A DNA stretch of 10,851 nucleotides from an uncultured Akkermansia sp. (GCA_904502165.1 CAJGDB010000061.1:1-10851); one strand, 5' to 3'. Numbered from the stretch's first letter, positions 1 to 7,081 are shown. A program made the numbers and translations. The notes: a model not told the origin generated them from the letters alone.

Positions 1-666
1 CGCGACGTGCTGCTCTTCGTGGACAACATCTTCCGTTTCTCCCAGGCCGGTTCCGAGGTATCCGCTCTTCTGGGCCGCACGCCTTCTGCCGTGGGTTACC
101 AGCCCAACCTGGCCGAAGAAATGGCAGGTCTGCAGGAGCGCATCACCTCCACCAAGAAAGGCTCCATCACTTCCATGCAGGCTGTGTACGTGCCCGCTGA
201 CGACCTGACCGACCCCGCTCCCGCCACCACCTTCTCCCACCTGGACTCTACTGTGGTGCTGGAACGTGCACTGGCCGCCCAGGGTATCTACCCCGCAGTG
301 GACCCGCTGGCCTCCACCTCCAAAGCACTGGCTCCCGAGCTGGTGGGCGAGGAACACTACCGCGTGGCACGTGGCGTGCAGCAGACCCTGCAGCGCTACA
401 AGGACCTGCAGGATATGATTGCCATTCTGGGTATGGACGAACTCTCCGAGACAGACAAGCTCACGGTGAGCCGCGCCCGCAAGATTCAGCGCTTCCTTTC
501 CCAGCCCTTCAGCGTGGCAGAAACCTTCACCGGCATCAAGGGCGAATACGTGCCTGTGGCTGAAACAGTCCGCGGCTTTGCCGAAATTCTCGACGGCAAG
601 TGGGACTCCGTGCCTGAAGTGAACTTCTACATGAAGGGCAGCATTGATACAGTTGAGAAAGCCTGA
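1..666 (+). CDS. atpD: ATP synthase F1 subunit beta, 3' part
   Basis: This is the C-terminal 221 residues of the catalytic beta subunit of F1 ATP synthase; the 5' part lies left of the window and the frame is open from base 1. Beta binds and interconverts ADP and ATP at the alpha/beta interface on the cytoplasmic side of the membrane. Visible residues start with the Walker B strand (LLFVDN, Asp at visible residue 8). The catch-loop region GRTPSAVGYQP follows at 25-35, then RITSTKKGSITS at 48-59, GIYPAVDPL at 95-103 with the adenine-stacking Tyr, and the DELSEED-loop motif at 146-152. That motif reads DELSETD, a mild variant. Alignment from memory with E. coli AtpD is nearly continuous, so identity is secure. 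It lies 8 bases before atpC, the usual order at the end of an atp operon. Confidence 0.98.
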   Translation, partial: RDVLLFVDNIFRFSQAGSEVSALLGRTPSAVGYQPNLAEEMAGLQERITSTKKGSITSMQAVYVPADDLTDPAPATTFSHLDSTVVLERALAAQGIYPAVDPLASTSKALAPELVGEEHYRVARGVQQTLQRYKDLQDMIAILGMDELSETDKLTVSRARKIQRFLSQPFSVAETFTGIKGEYVPVAETVRGFAEILDGKWDSVPEVNFYMKGSIDTVEKA

Positions 667-674
667 TTCCGCTC

Positions 675-1091
675 ATGCCCATGCAATTCAGAATCATCAC
701 CCCGATGCGGACTGCGCTGGAAGCAGAGGTAACTCTCATCCGGGTGCCGGCCAGCAAAGGTGAAATGGAGGTACTCCCCGGACACGCCTCCATCATCACC
801 TCTGTTGCGAATGGGGAACTCACCTACATCTGCCCCGGCCAGGAAGCCGAGTCGCTCTTTGTCGGCGGCGGTTTCCTGCAGGTGGACAATGATGATGTTC
901 TGCTGGTGACAGACACCGCCCTTTCGGTGGATGAAATCGACACCTCTTCCGTAGAAGCAGCGCTCGAGCGCGCCCAGGCCGCCTTCCGCGATGGAGCCTC
1001 CGTCCTCGACCGTGAGGAACAGGCCAAACTCGAAGCATCCATTGCCAAGCAGATAGCCATACTTGACTTCCGCAAGAAACGCAGAATCTGA
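675..1091 (+). CDS. atpC: ATP synthase F1 subunit epsilon
   Basis: Complete 138-residue epsilon subunit, the central-stalk protein that binds gamma and can inhibit ATP hydrolysis through its C-terminal helices. The N-terminal beta-sandwich carries the family motif around residues 29-37 (GEMEVLPGH) and the following FVGGGFLQVDNDDVLLVTD stretch at 62-80. Residues 90-138 are charged and helix-forming (EAALERAQAAF, then EEQAKLEASIAKQIA), ending in a basic KKRRI tail. Length is normal for the family. ATG at 675 is used; ATG at 681 is equally possible because neither has a Shine-Dalgarno sequence. It is the last gene of the atp operon and is followed 21 bases later by a terminator. Confidence 0.95.
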   Translation: MPMQFRIITPMRTALEAEVTLIRVPASKGEMEVLPGHASIITSVANGELTYICPGQEAESLFVGGGFLQVDNDDVLLVTDTALSVDEIDTSSVEAALERAQAAFRDGASVLDREEQAKLEASIAKQIAILDFRKKRRI

Positions 1092-1112
1092 TTCCGGTCA
1101 TACTATTTCATC

Positions 1113-1154
1113 AAGCCCCCGCCGTTTCATTACCGCGGGGGCTTATTGTTTTCT
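1113..1154 (+). terminator. Intrinsic terminator of the atp operon
   Basis: A perfect 10-bp stem, AAGCCCCCGC at 1113-1122 pairing with GCGGGGGCTT at 1135-1144, encloses a 12-base loop and is followed by the T-rich run ATTGTTTTCT. This is a classical Rho-independent terminator just after atpC. Confidence 0.9.
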
Positions 1155-1187
1155 CACCAGCAGCGTAACGCATTCAACATTTTACGC

Positions 1188-1216
1188 TTGACTTTCCGCA
1201 GGCAGCAGGCTAGGCT
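1188..1216 (+). promoter_or_regulatory. Sigma70-like promoter for the thioredoxin-fold gene
   Basis: TTGACT (1188-1193) and TAGGCT (1211-1216) are separated by exactly 17 bases, immediately downstream of the atp terminator. Only 6 bases lie between the -10 box and the ATG at 1223, so transcription would start at or next to the start codon. The layout repeats at 1860 and 6397. Confidence 0.65.
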
Positions 1217-1222
1217 TCCTGC

Positions 1223-1786
1223 ATGATGAAACGTACCCTCAATGCGCTGGTTCTCCTCACCGGGCTGATGCTTCTTGCCCCGGTCACCACCCAGGCCAAG
1301 ACAGATGCTCCCGAAAAGACAAGTGAGAAAGCAACCCGGAAGGGCCCCAGCCCGGTAGCCCTCACCATAAGGAAGGTAAAGAAGGTACGCGGTAAATTGA
1401 ATGATAAGGCAGACTATTTCATCTACCTGTTCTCGGCCAGCTGGTGCGGGCCCTGCCGGAAGGAAATGCCTGAAATCGTAGAAACGCACAAGGAAATGAT
1501 GGCTACCGGCAAGGTAGATATCATCCTCTTCAGCCAGGACGACACACCTAAGGCTGCTGCCGGTTTCGTCAAAAACTTCGGCATTAAATTCCTGACGGTC
1601 ATGGGAAATGACAAGGATGCCGCCAAAGTTCCCGGCTTTGCCCCACCAACCGGCGGCATTCCCCACTGCATTGTGGTTGACCGCGAAGGCAAGCGCATCA
1701 CCTCGGGGCATCCGGTCTTCATCTTCCCTAAATGGCAGAAGTACACCATTGATAAAGAAGATTCCGCCCCGTTGCCTTCCAACTGA
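1223..1786 (+). CDS. Secreted thioredoxin-fold protein (TlpA/ResA-like)
   Basis: A 187-residue protein with a Sec signal peptide: KR near the N-terminus, hydrophobic 6-19, probable cleavage after TTQA at 25. A thioredoxin fold follows. The redox motif is WCGPC at residues 74-78 (Cys75, Cys78). It is preceded by the strand YFIYLFSAS and followed by KEMPEIV, as in TlpA/ResA and other extracytoplasmic thiol-disulfide reductases. GGIPHC at 144-149 supplies the cis-proline (Pro147), and VVDREGKRI is the usual closing strand. Residues 26-60 are a Lys-rich linker. It probably reduces or exchanges disulfides in exported proteins; the partner is unknown. Cys149, two residues after the cis-Pro, is an extra thiol. 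ATG codons at 1223 and 1226 are both possible. The gene stands alone between a terminator and the next promoter. Confidence 0.88.
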   Translation: MMKRTLNALVLLTGLMLLAPVTTQAKTDAPEKTSEKATRKGPSPVALTIRKVKKVRGKLNDKADYFIYLFSASWCGPCRKEMPEIVETHKEMMATGKVDIILFSQDDTPKAAAGFVKNFGIKFLTVMGNDKDAAKVPGFAPPTGGIPHCIVVDREGKRITSGHPVFIFPKWQKYTIDKEDSAPLPSN

Positions 1787-1799
1787 AGTCTTTTTCTCA

Positions 1800-1851
1800 G
1801 CCCTTCCATTACGGCAGGGCATTTTCCCTTGCGGCCAGGCCTCCGGCCGCA
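1800..1851 (+). terminator. Possible weak terminator or hairpin pair
   Basis: Two short inverted repeats lie between the thioredoxin-fold gene and the next promoter. GCCCT (1800-1804) pairs with AGGGC (1816-1820), followed by ATTTTCCCTT. TGCGGCC (1830-1836) pairs perfectly with GGCCGCA (1845-1851) around an 8-base loop. Neither has a clean T-run after a strong stem, so termination is plausible but not certain. Confidence 0.35.
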
Positions 1852-1859
1852 CTTACGGC

Positions 1860-1888
1860 TTGACCACAGCAAGCATTTCTGGTAGTCT
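1860..1888 (+). promoter_or_regulatory. Sigma70-like promoter of the ABC transporter operon
   Basis: TTGACC (1860-1865), a 17-base spacer and TAGTCT (1883-1888). The ATG at 1896 follows after 7 bases, so the predicted mRNA begins at or within a base or two of the start codon. The AAGGA at 1891-1895 abuts the ATG directly and is too close to act as a Shine-Dalgarno site. Confidence 0.65.
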
Positions 1889-1895
1889 TCAAGGA

Positions 1896-2876
1896 ATGCT
1901 CAAAAGACTACTCAGCTGCCTGATTCTGATGTGTACCCTGCTGGTAATGGCCGGGTGCAGCCAGGAGGAGCAGAATCGCAAGGTTATCCGCATCGGCGGG
2001 TTTCCTAACGTGACCCATGTCCAGGCACTTGTAGCGCGCAATATGACCCGCCATGGAAATGGATGGTTTGAACGCTACCTGCCCGGCTATTCCATTGAGT
2101 GGTACACCTATAACGCCGGACCGACCGCCATGGAAGCCATCTTCGGCCGCACCGCAGACCTCACCTACGTGGGGCCCAGCCCGGCCTTGAATGCCTATGC
2201 CGTATCTGCCGGGCGTGAAGTTCGACTGCTGGCAGGCGCCGTAAACGGAGGCGCAGCCCTCATGGTGGCCCCGGGCAGCGGCATCACTTCTGCCGCAGAT
2301 TTCAAGGGCCGCAGCATAGCCACCCCCCAACTGGGTAATACGCAGGATGTTTCCTGCCGGGCATGGCTGACGGCGAATGGTCTGAAATGCACCCTGGAGG
2401 GAGCCGGAGACTGCCGTGTTGCCCCCACGCCGAATTCCATGCAGCTGCAGCTCATGAAACAGGGGGATATTGATGCCAGCTGGACTGTGGAACCCTGGGT
2501 CTCCACCCTGGAAATCCTGGCAGGAGCCCGCATTCTAGTGCAGGAGCCGGGTGTTGTCACCACTGTACTCGTGGGGCGGGTAGCCTGGCTCAAGGCACAC
2601 CCGCAGGAAGCTGCTGCCATCATCCGTGCCCACCGGGAGCTGACCCAATGGATTATTGACAATCCGGAAGCCGCCCAGGCACATGTTGCAGACGAGCTCA
2701 CACAACTCACCCAGGCCCCCATGGATCCGGAACTGGTACGCAGCGCATGGAAGAGGCTTACGTTCACCGATACAATCGACCAGACCGGACTGGAGCAATT
2801 TGTCAGAGATGCCCAGGCCGCCGGTCTTCTCGACCGTGTGCCACCGCTCAATGAAATGATTTACAGACAAGACTGA
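1896..2876 (+). CDS. ABC transporter substrate-binding lipoprotein (nitrate/sulfonate/taurine family)
   Basis: A 326-residue solute-binding protein of the SsuA/TauA/NrtA/NMT1 type. It captures a small anion or related molecule outside the membrane and delivers it to the permease encoded two genes downstream. The N-terminus is a lipoprotein signal (KR, hydrophobic 9-19, MAGC with lipid-accepting Cys21). Family signatures include IRIGGFPNVTH (31-41), the ADLTYVGPSPALNAY stretch (87-101), the GNTQDV element (147-152), and a GDIDASWTVEPW segment (190-201). Cysteines at 154, 165 and 173 could form a disulfide. The reading frame stays open upstream to 1608 inside the previous gene. The start at 1896 is chosen because it gives the lipoprotein signal and sits directly behind the promoter. 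Its stop overlaps the ATPase start by one base (TGATG). Substrate cannot be told from sequence. Confidence 0.9.
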   Translation: MLKRLLSCLILMCTLLVMAGCSQEEQNRKVIRIGGFPNVTHVQALVARNMTRHGNGWFERYLPGYSIEWYTYNAGPTAMEAIFGRTADLTYVGPSPALNAYAVSAGREVRLLAGAVNGGAALMVAPGSGITSAADFKGRSIATPQLGNTQDVSCRAWLTANGLKCTLEGAGDCRVAPTPNSMQLQLMKQGDIDASWTVEPWVSTLEILAGARILVQEPGVVTTVLVGRVAWLKAHPQEAAAIIRAHRELTQWIIDNPEAAQAHVADELTQLTQAPMDPELVRSAWKRLTFTDTIDQTGLEQFVRDAQAAGLLDRVPPLNEMIYRQD

Positions 2877-3685
2877 TGACACAGGAGAAGCTACACCAGG
2901 AAATACACAATTTCCCCACCGCCAAGCTCAGTATTGAGCATGTGTGCAAGGATTTCACCACCTCCCGCGGCACCGTGCGCGCGCTGGATGATGTATCGCT
3001 CACCATCAATGAGGGCGAATTCGTCTGCTTCGTTGGTCCGAGCGGCTGCGGTAAATCCACCCTGCTCAACATCATTGCCGGCCTAGAAAAGCCAGACAGC
3101 GGCATGGCACTCATCGATGGTACCCCCATCACCGGTCCGGGGCGTGACCGCATGGTCATGTTCCAGGAACACGCACTCTTCCCATGGCTGGATGTCATCG
3201 GCAATGTGATGTTCGGACTCAAGCAGAAACCCAACCTCACTGATAAAGAGCGTCTTGAAGTAGCCAAATACTATCTCTACCTGGTCAAGATGGACCGCTT
3301 TGCCCACGCCAACATTCATGAACTGAGCGGCGGCATGCGGCAGCGCGTGGCACTCGCCCGCTCGCTGGCACCCAATCCCAAAATCCTGCTCATGGATGAA
3401 CCATTCTCTGCGCTGGATGCCATGACCCGCGAGCGGCTCTATGGCGATATCCAGGACGTATGGGAAAAGCGCCGCAAGACCATCGTCTTTGTTACTCACA
3501 ACGTGCGCGAGGCCGTCTGCCTTGGCAGCCGGGTCATTCTCTTTTCTCCGCATCCCGGCCGGGTGCGCGAGGAATTCCCGGTTTATCTCGCCCGCCCTCG
3601 TAATATCAATAATCATGACCTGGCCGACCTCTCGCAGAGCATCACTTCTGCGCTCAAGGGCTACACCGCTAACGAATCCGACTAA
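2876..3685 (+). CDS. ABC transporter ATP-binding protein (SsuB/TauB/NrtD family)
   Basis: A 269-residue cytoplasmic ATPase that powers the importer encoded by the adjacent genes. All nucleotide-binding motifs are intact: Walker A GPSGCGKST at 54-62, Q-loop Gln97 in MVMFQEHALFPW, signature LSGGMRQRVALARSLA starting at 150, Walker B ILLMDEPFSALD with Asp174 and Glu175, and the switch His208 in VFVTHNVREAV. The FQEHALFPWL Q-loop and the THNVREAVCLGSR region are typical of the nitrate/sulfonate/taurine subclass. Length is normal for that group. It is translationally coupled to the binding-protein gene by a 1-base stop/start overlap and lies 6 bases before the permease gene. Confidence 0.95.
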   Translation: MTQEKLHQEIHNFPTAKLSIEHVCKDFTTSRGTVRALDDVSLTINEGEFVCFVGPSGCGKSTLLNIIAGLEKPDSGMALIDGTPITGPGRDRMVMFQEHALFPWLDVIGNVMFGLKQKPNLTDKERLEVAKYYLYLVKMDRFAHANIHELSGGMRQRVALARSLAPNPKILLMDEPFSALDAMTRERLYGDIQDVWEKRRKTIVFVTHNVREAVCLGSRVILFSPHPGRVREEFPVYLARPRNINNHDLADLSQSITSALKGYTANESD

Positions 3686-3691
3686 GCTGCC

Positions 3692-4483
3692 ATGAAACGA
3701 GTTCTCATCACCATCATCTTCTTTGTGTTGCTCGTGCTGGTATGGGCAGCCCTCACCGGAGACATGGCCGCATTCGGGCTCGATACCAGCCTGTGGTCAC
3801 CCTATGTTCTGCCACCGCCCAGCACTGTGGCTCAATACCTGTGGGATAACTCCGTCAACGGAAAAATCCCCCTCTCCATGCTCATTACCTTGCGCCGCCT
3901 GCTGGTGGGCTATGTCATCGGCCTCATCCTGGGGGTGCCGCTTGGCATGCTGGCAGCGCGTTTCCGCAGCGTGAATGATACGCTGGGCATGCTGGCCCTG
4001 GGGCTGCAGGCTCTCCCCAGCGTGTGCTGGGTACCCCTTGCCTGCATCTGGTTCGGGCAGACAGAATCAGCCCTGCTCTTCGTGGTCATCATGGGTACGC
4101 TCTGGAGCGTGCTGCTCTCCACCCAGAACGGCATGAAGAACGTCCCCCCCATCTACGCCCGTGCTGCCCGCACCATGGGTTCCAGCCCGCTGCACACACT
4201 AGTATTCGTTACCCTTCCCGCCTCGGCTCCCTTTGTTGTGAGTGGCATGAAGCAGGGCTGGGCATTCGCATGGCGCTCTCTCATGGCGGCTGAAATATAC
4301 GTTTCCGTCGTTTCCGGCTTCGGCATTGGTCAATACCTGCATTATGGCCGTGAACTGCAGCGCATGTACCAGGTCATCGGCATCATGTTCATCATCATTG
4401 CCGTAGGCCTGCTGGCCGATAAGATTCTCTTCTCACCGGTAGAGTCCTGGCTGCACCGCCGCTGGGGAACAGACAAGGAATGA
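3692..4483 (+). CDS. ABC transporter permease (SsuC/TauC family)
   Basis: A 263-residue inner-membrane permease that forms the translocation path of the importer. About six hydrophobic segments are visible, near residues 4-21, 66-88, 97-120, 124-143, 172-200 and 228-247. The cytoplasmic EAA loop that docks onto the ATPase is at about 155-190, reading ARAARTMGSSPL, then TLPASAPFVVSGMKQGW, then WRSLMAAEI. This is the pattern of the binding-protein-dependent transport family in its nitrate/sulfonate/taurine branch. The N-terminal PPPSTVAQYLWD after the first helix is also typical of that branch. It is encoded 6 bases after the ATPase gene and 22 bases before the FAD-linked oxidase gene. Confidence 0.94.
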   Translation: MKRVLITIIFFVLLVLVWAALTGDMAAFGLDTSLWSPYVLPPPSTVAQYLWDNSVNGKIPLSMLITLRRLLVGYVIGLILGVPLGMLAARFRSVNDTLGMLALGLQALPSVCWVPLACIWFGQTESALLFVVIMGTLWSVLLSTQNGMKNVPPIYARAARTMGSSPLHTLVFVTLPASAPFVVSGMKQGWAFAWRSLMAAEIYVSVVSGFGIGQYLHYGRELQRMYQVIGIMFIIIAVGLLADKILFSPVESWLHRRWGTDKE

Positions 4484-4505
4484 TTGATAACGGACCTTTT
4501 GAGCC

Positions 4506-5885
4506 ATGACGCCTCACTGGATTTCAGAACTCAGAGACCTGCTGGGTGATTGCGTACGGACAGATGAAGCAACCCTCCGCGAACACGCAGCAGATAAATG
4601 GCACGCTTCTGCCCTGCCGCAAGCCGTAGTGCTGGCAACGGAAACCGGACAGGTTTCTGCAACATTGAAGTTCGCCAGCGAACATGGGATTCCTGTAACC
4701 CCCCGGGGTGCAGGTGTGGGCTACGTGGGTGGCTGTGTGCCGGTGAAAGGCGGCATTGTGCTCTCCGTGGCTTCCATGACCCGCATTCTGGAAATCAACC
4801 CTTCGGATGGTGTGGCAGTAGTCGAGGCGGGCGTGCTGACAGCCACGCTACAGGAAGCCTGTGCCCGCGTGGGCTGGTTCTACCCGCCGGATCCGGCCTC
4901 ACGCAAGGAATCCAGCATCGGCGGCAACATTGCCACCAATGCAGGCGGTCCACGATGCCTGAAATACGGAGTCACGCGCGCCTATGTACTGGGGCTTACC
5001 GTAGTACTGGCAGATGGACGCATTCTGCGCTGTGGAGGGCGCACGCACAAGAACAAGCAGGGATTTGACCTGGTCGGGCTCTTCTGTGGCAGCGAAGGCA
5101 TGCTCGGCATTGTAACAGAGGCCACACTCCGCATTATCCCTACGCCCCCGGCACGGGCTGCGTTGCATGCCAGTTTCCCGCAGTTTGCACTGGCTGCAGC
5201 TGCTGTGCAGAACACCCTGCAGGGCGGGCATCTTCCCTGTGCCATTGAGATTACCGATGCCTACACCTTGGCAGCCGCACGCAGGCACCTGGGGCCAAGT
5301 GCCCTGCCCGCCGAAGCCAAGGGCCATATCATCATTGAAATTGATGGTCAGGCAGATGCCGTTGCCTCTGAACTTGAATCCATTGCCGGCATTCTGCGCG
5401 ATACAGGCGCAAGCAATGTGGTCTACGCCCGCACAGAAGACGAGGTAGAAGCTATCTGGCAGCTGCGCCGTGAATTCTCGTACAGTCTGAAAGCCACCGG
5501 GCTCACCAAGCTTAATGAGGACATTGTCATTCCCCGCTCACAACTGGTTGACCTGGTCAGGTTCTGTGAAGACATGCAGCAGGAGACAGGTATTCCCGTG
5601 GCCTGCTTCGGCCACAGCGGCGATGGCAACATTCACACAAACATCATGGTACTCAAGGATGCAAAAGGGCGCGACATCCGAGAACCTGCCGATGCCCTGG
5701 TCAACCGCCTTTTCAACTGGGTTCTGCAACATGGGGGAAGCATCACCGGCGAACATGGCATCGGCCTCGCAAAAGCCCCCTGGTTTTCACATGCCATCGG
5801 TACAGAGGCCATGGAGCTGCACCGCGCACTCAAAACCGCCCTCGACCCGGCAGGCATCCTCAATCCCGGCAAAATGGGGCTGTAA
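4506..5885 (+). CDS. FAD-linked 2-hydroxyacid dehydrogenase/oxidase, GlcD family
   Basis: A 459-residue flavoprotein with the FAD-binding type 4 domain (about 35-215) followed by the FAD-linked oxidase C-terminal domain (about 216-459). FAD-binding elements are PRGAGVGYVGG at 66-76, FYPPDPASRKESSIGGN at 125-141 and TNAGGPRCLKYG at 144-155. The C-terminal domain holds the conserved GHSGDGNIHTN (369-379, His370 and His377) and GEHGIGLAK (415-423) active-site segments and ends with LDPAGILNPGKM. Relatives oxidise glycolate, D-lactate or other 2-hydroxyacids to 2-oxoacids and pass electrons to the respiratory chain. The natural acceptor and substrate are not readable here, and no GlcE or GlcF partner is encoded nearby. 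It is the last gene of the ABC operon, which suggests it acts on the imported compound. Assigning glcD itself would be overreach. Confidence 0.9.
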   Translation: MTPHWISELRDLLGDCVRTDEATLREHAADKWHASALPQAVVLATETGQVSATLKFASEHGIPVTPRGAGVGYVGGCVPVKGGIVLSVASMTRILEINPSDGVAVVEAGVLTATLQEACARVGWFYPPDPASRKESSIGGNIATNAGGPRCLKYGVTRAYVLGLTVVLADGRILRCGGRTHKNKQGFDLVGLFCGSEGMLGIVTEATLRIIPTPPARAALHASFPQFALAAAAVQNTLQGGHLPCAIEITDAYTLAAARRHLGPSALPAEAKGHIIIEIDGQADAVASELESIAGILRDTGASNVVYARTEDEVEAIWQLRREFSYSLKATGLTKLNEDIVIPRSQLVDLVRFCEDMQQETGIPVACFGHSGDGNIHTNIMVLKDAKGRDIREPADALVNRLFNWVLQHGGSITGEHGIGLAKAPWFSHAIGTEAMELHRALKTALDPAGILNPGKMGL

Positions 5886-5897
5886 CGCAATAATAGG

Positions 5898-5926
5898 TTG
5901 ACAGAAACGCCCTTTACCCCTAGCAT
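5898..5926 (+). promoter_or_regulatory. Sigma70-like promoter
   Basis: A consensus TTGACA (5898-5903), exactly 17 bases, and TAGCAT (5921-5926), starting 12 bases after the FAD oxidase stop codon. Unlike the three promoters at 1188, 1860 and 6397, it leaves about 15 bases of leader before the ATG at 5948. That leader has no Shine-Dalgarno motif. No terminator separates it from the upstream operon, so read-through is also possible. Confidence 0.7.
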
Positions 5927-5947
5927 ACGACAAGCACCATTTCCATT

Positions 5948-6319
5948 ATGAAAAAACTACTTACCTTTATCATCATCGTCATCATCGCGGTTCTGGGAAC
6001 AGTATTCACCCTCACCCAGACCGGGCATCTCAAGGGCGTGGGACTCAGCGCTCCGATTGAGCTCAGCATGCGCGATTCCCTGCTCTTCAACGGCAAAGTC
6101 ATCAAAGTAACCAATACCGACAAGGAAACGCCCCTCAACTGCACCCTCTCTGTGAGCACCACCAGCGGAGACATGTCCAAGAAGCATAGCTTCCGCCTGC
6201 ATCCCGGCGCTTTCTACGAAATCGGCATGGTGGAAATGCAGTGGAACTTCAAATCTGGTGAAAAGGCGAGCATCAAAACAGAAGGTTACCTTCTGCCGAC
6301 TACCATCCAGATTCCCTGA
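5948..6319 (+). CDS. Small membrane-anchored protein of unknown function
   Basis: I do not recognise this 123-residue protein. It starts MKKLL, has one strongly hydrophobic segment (about 4-22, rich in Ile and Val) and no clear signal-peptidase site. It is therefore probably anchored in the membrane with residues 25-123 outside the cytoplasm. That soluble part alternates short hydrophobic and polar stretches (IELSMRDSLLF, KVIKVTN, LNCTLSVSTTSG, HSFRLHPGAFYEIGM), which suggests an all-beta sandwich fold of about 95 residues. It contains a single Cys in LNCTL. It has its own promoter and terminator, so it is probably expressed as a single gene. A beta-sandwich adhesion or assembly role is only a guess. 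Confidence 0.75.
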   Translation: MKKLLTFIIIVIIAVLGTVFTLTQTGHLKGVGLSAPIELSMRDSLLFNGKVIKVTNTDKETPLNCTLSVSTTSGDMSKKHSFRLHPGAFYEIGMVEMQWNFKSGEKASIKTEGYLLPTTIQIP

Positions 6320-6346
6320 TAGCAAATCCGCATCCCCCTTTCCCCG

Positions 6347-6376
6347 GCCCGCAGCACAAAAACTGCGGGCTTTCTG
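6347..6376 (+). terminator. Intrinsic terminator after the small anchored protein
   Basis: GCCCGCAG (6347-6354) pairs perfectly with CTGCGGGC (6363-6370) around the A-rich loop CACAAAAA and is followed by TTTCTG. The T-tract is short, so efficiency is uncertain, but placement 28 bases after the stop codon fits. Confidence 0.7.
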
Positions 6377-6396
6377 CGTTATGACTCTACACCAGC

Positions 6397-6425
6397 TTGC
6401 GCGGCGATACAGAGCATGCTAAAGT
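6397..6425 (+). promoter_or_regulatory. Probable promoter of the FKBP gene
   Basis: TTGCGC (6397-6402), a 17-base spacer and TAAAGT (6420-6425), with 6 bases to the ATG at 6432. The -35 box is poor, but spacing and position match the promoters at 1188 and 1860. Confidence 0.5.
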
Positions 6426-6431
6426 GAATGT

Positions 6432-7067
6432 ATGGATAACGACCAGATGATTAAAGTGATGTCCTACCTCATTGGCTACCGCGTAGGAAGCCAGGTCATG
6501 CCGCAGATGCTGCCCGGACTCCAGGGCGATGATGTGCTGGCCGATATGCTGGGTAAGGGATTCCAGGATGGCCTTTCCGGCAACATGGACATGAGCCTCA
6601 TTGACGAACACGTCAACGAATACCAGCAGACCTTCCTCTCCATGCTCCAGAAGCGTGGTGATGAAAAAGCTCAGAAGAATCTGGAAACCGGAAAGAAGTA
6701 CATGGAAGAAAACGGCAAGCGCGAAGGTGTGACCACCACGGCCTCCGGCCTGCAGTACGAAGTCATCACCCCCGGTACAGGTGAAAGCTACGATGCCACC
6801 AAGCACGGCGAAGCCCCCACCGCAGAAGTGATGTATAAGGGCACACTGGTAGACGGCACCGTATTCGACCAGAGCCAGGCTCCTGTCAAGTTCAATATCC
6901 GCCAGGTCATCCCCGGGTTCACCGAGGCTCTCAAGCTCATGCCCGTGGGCGCCAAATGGCGTGTCACCATTCCTGCAGACCTGGCCTATGGTGCCAATGG
7001 TCCCGGCAGCATAGGCCCGAACAGCACCCTCATCTTCGAGATGGAGCTGCTGGGTCTCACCAAGTAA
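6432..7067 (+). CDS. FKBP-type peptidyl-prolyl cis-trans isomerase (FklB/FkpA type)
   Basis: A 211-residue FKBP with an N-terminal helical dimerisation domain (about 1-98: SYLIGYRVGSQ, then helices rich in Met, Gln and Lys) and a C-terminal FKBP domain (about 105-210). It catalyses cis-trans isomerisation of X-Pro bonds and can act as a chaperone. Drug-pocket and active-site equivalents are present: Tyr135 in VMYKGTL, FD at 145-146, VIPGF at 159-163, AYG at 185-187 and Phe202 in LIFEMELL. No signal peptide is visible. An in-frame stop (TAA at 6420-6422) lies just upstream of the ATG, so the start cannot be moved out. The protein is therefore probably cytoplasmic and FklB-like rather than periplasmic FkpA. 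A two-helix membrane protein is encoded 14 bases downstream. Confidence 0.92.
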   Translation: MDNDQMIKVMSYLIGYRVGSQVMPQMLPGLQGDDVLADMLGKGFQDGLSGNMDMSLIDEHVNEYQQTFLSMLQKRGDEKAQKNLETGKKYMEENGKREGVTTTASGLQYEVITPGTGESYDATKHGEAPTAEVMYKGTLVDGTVFDQSQAPVKFNIRQVIPGFTEALKLMPVGAKWRVTIPADLAYGANGPGSIGPNSTLIFEMELLGLTK

Positions 7068-7081
7068 AGCCCCGCACGACC

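Noticed and set aside
146..1101. Signs of a broken or unusual ATP synthase operon end
   Set aside because: The atpD 3' part and atpC are intact and in standard order with a clean terminator. The DELSETD variant of the DELSEED motif is within normal variation.
1608..1895. An upstream extension of the substrate-binding protein frame into the thioredoxin-fold gene
   Set aside because: The frame is open, but the extension would bury the lipoprotein signal 96 residues in. Promoter position and signal peptide both support the start at 1896.
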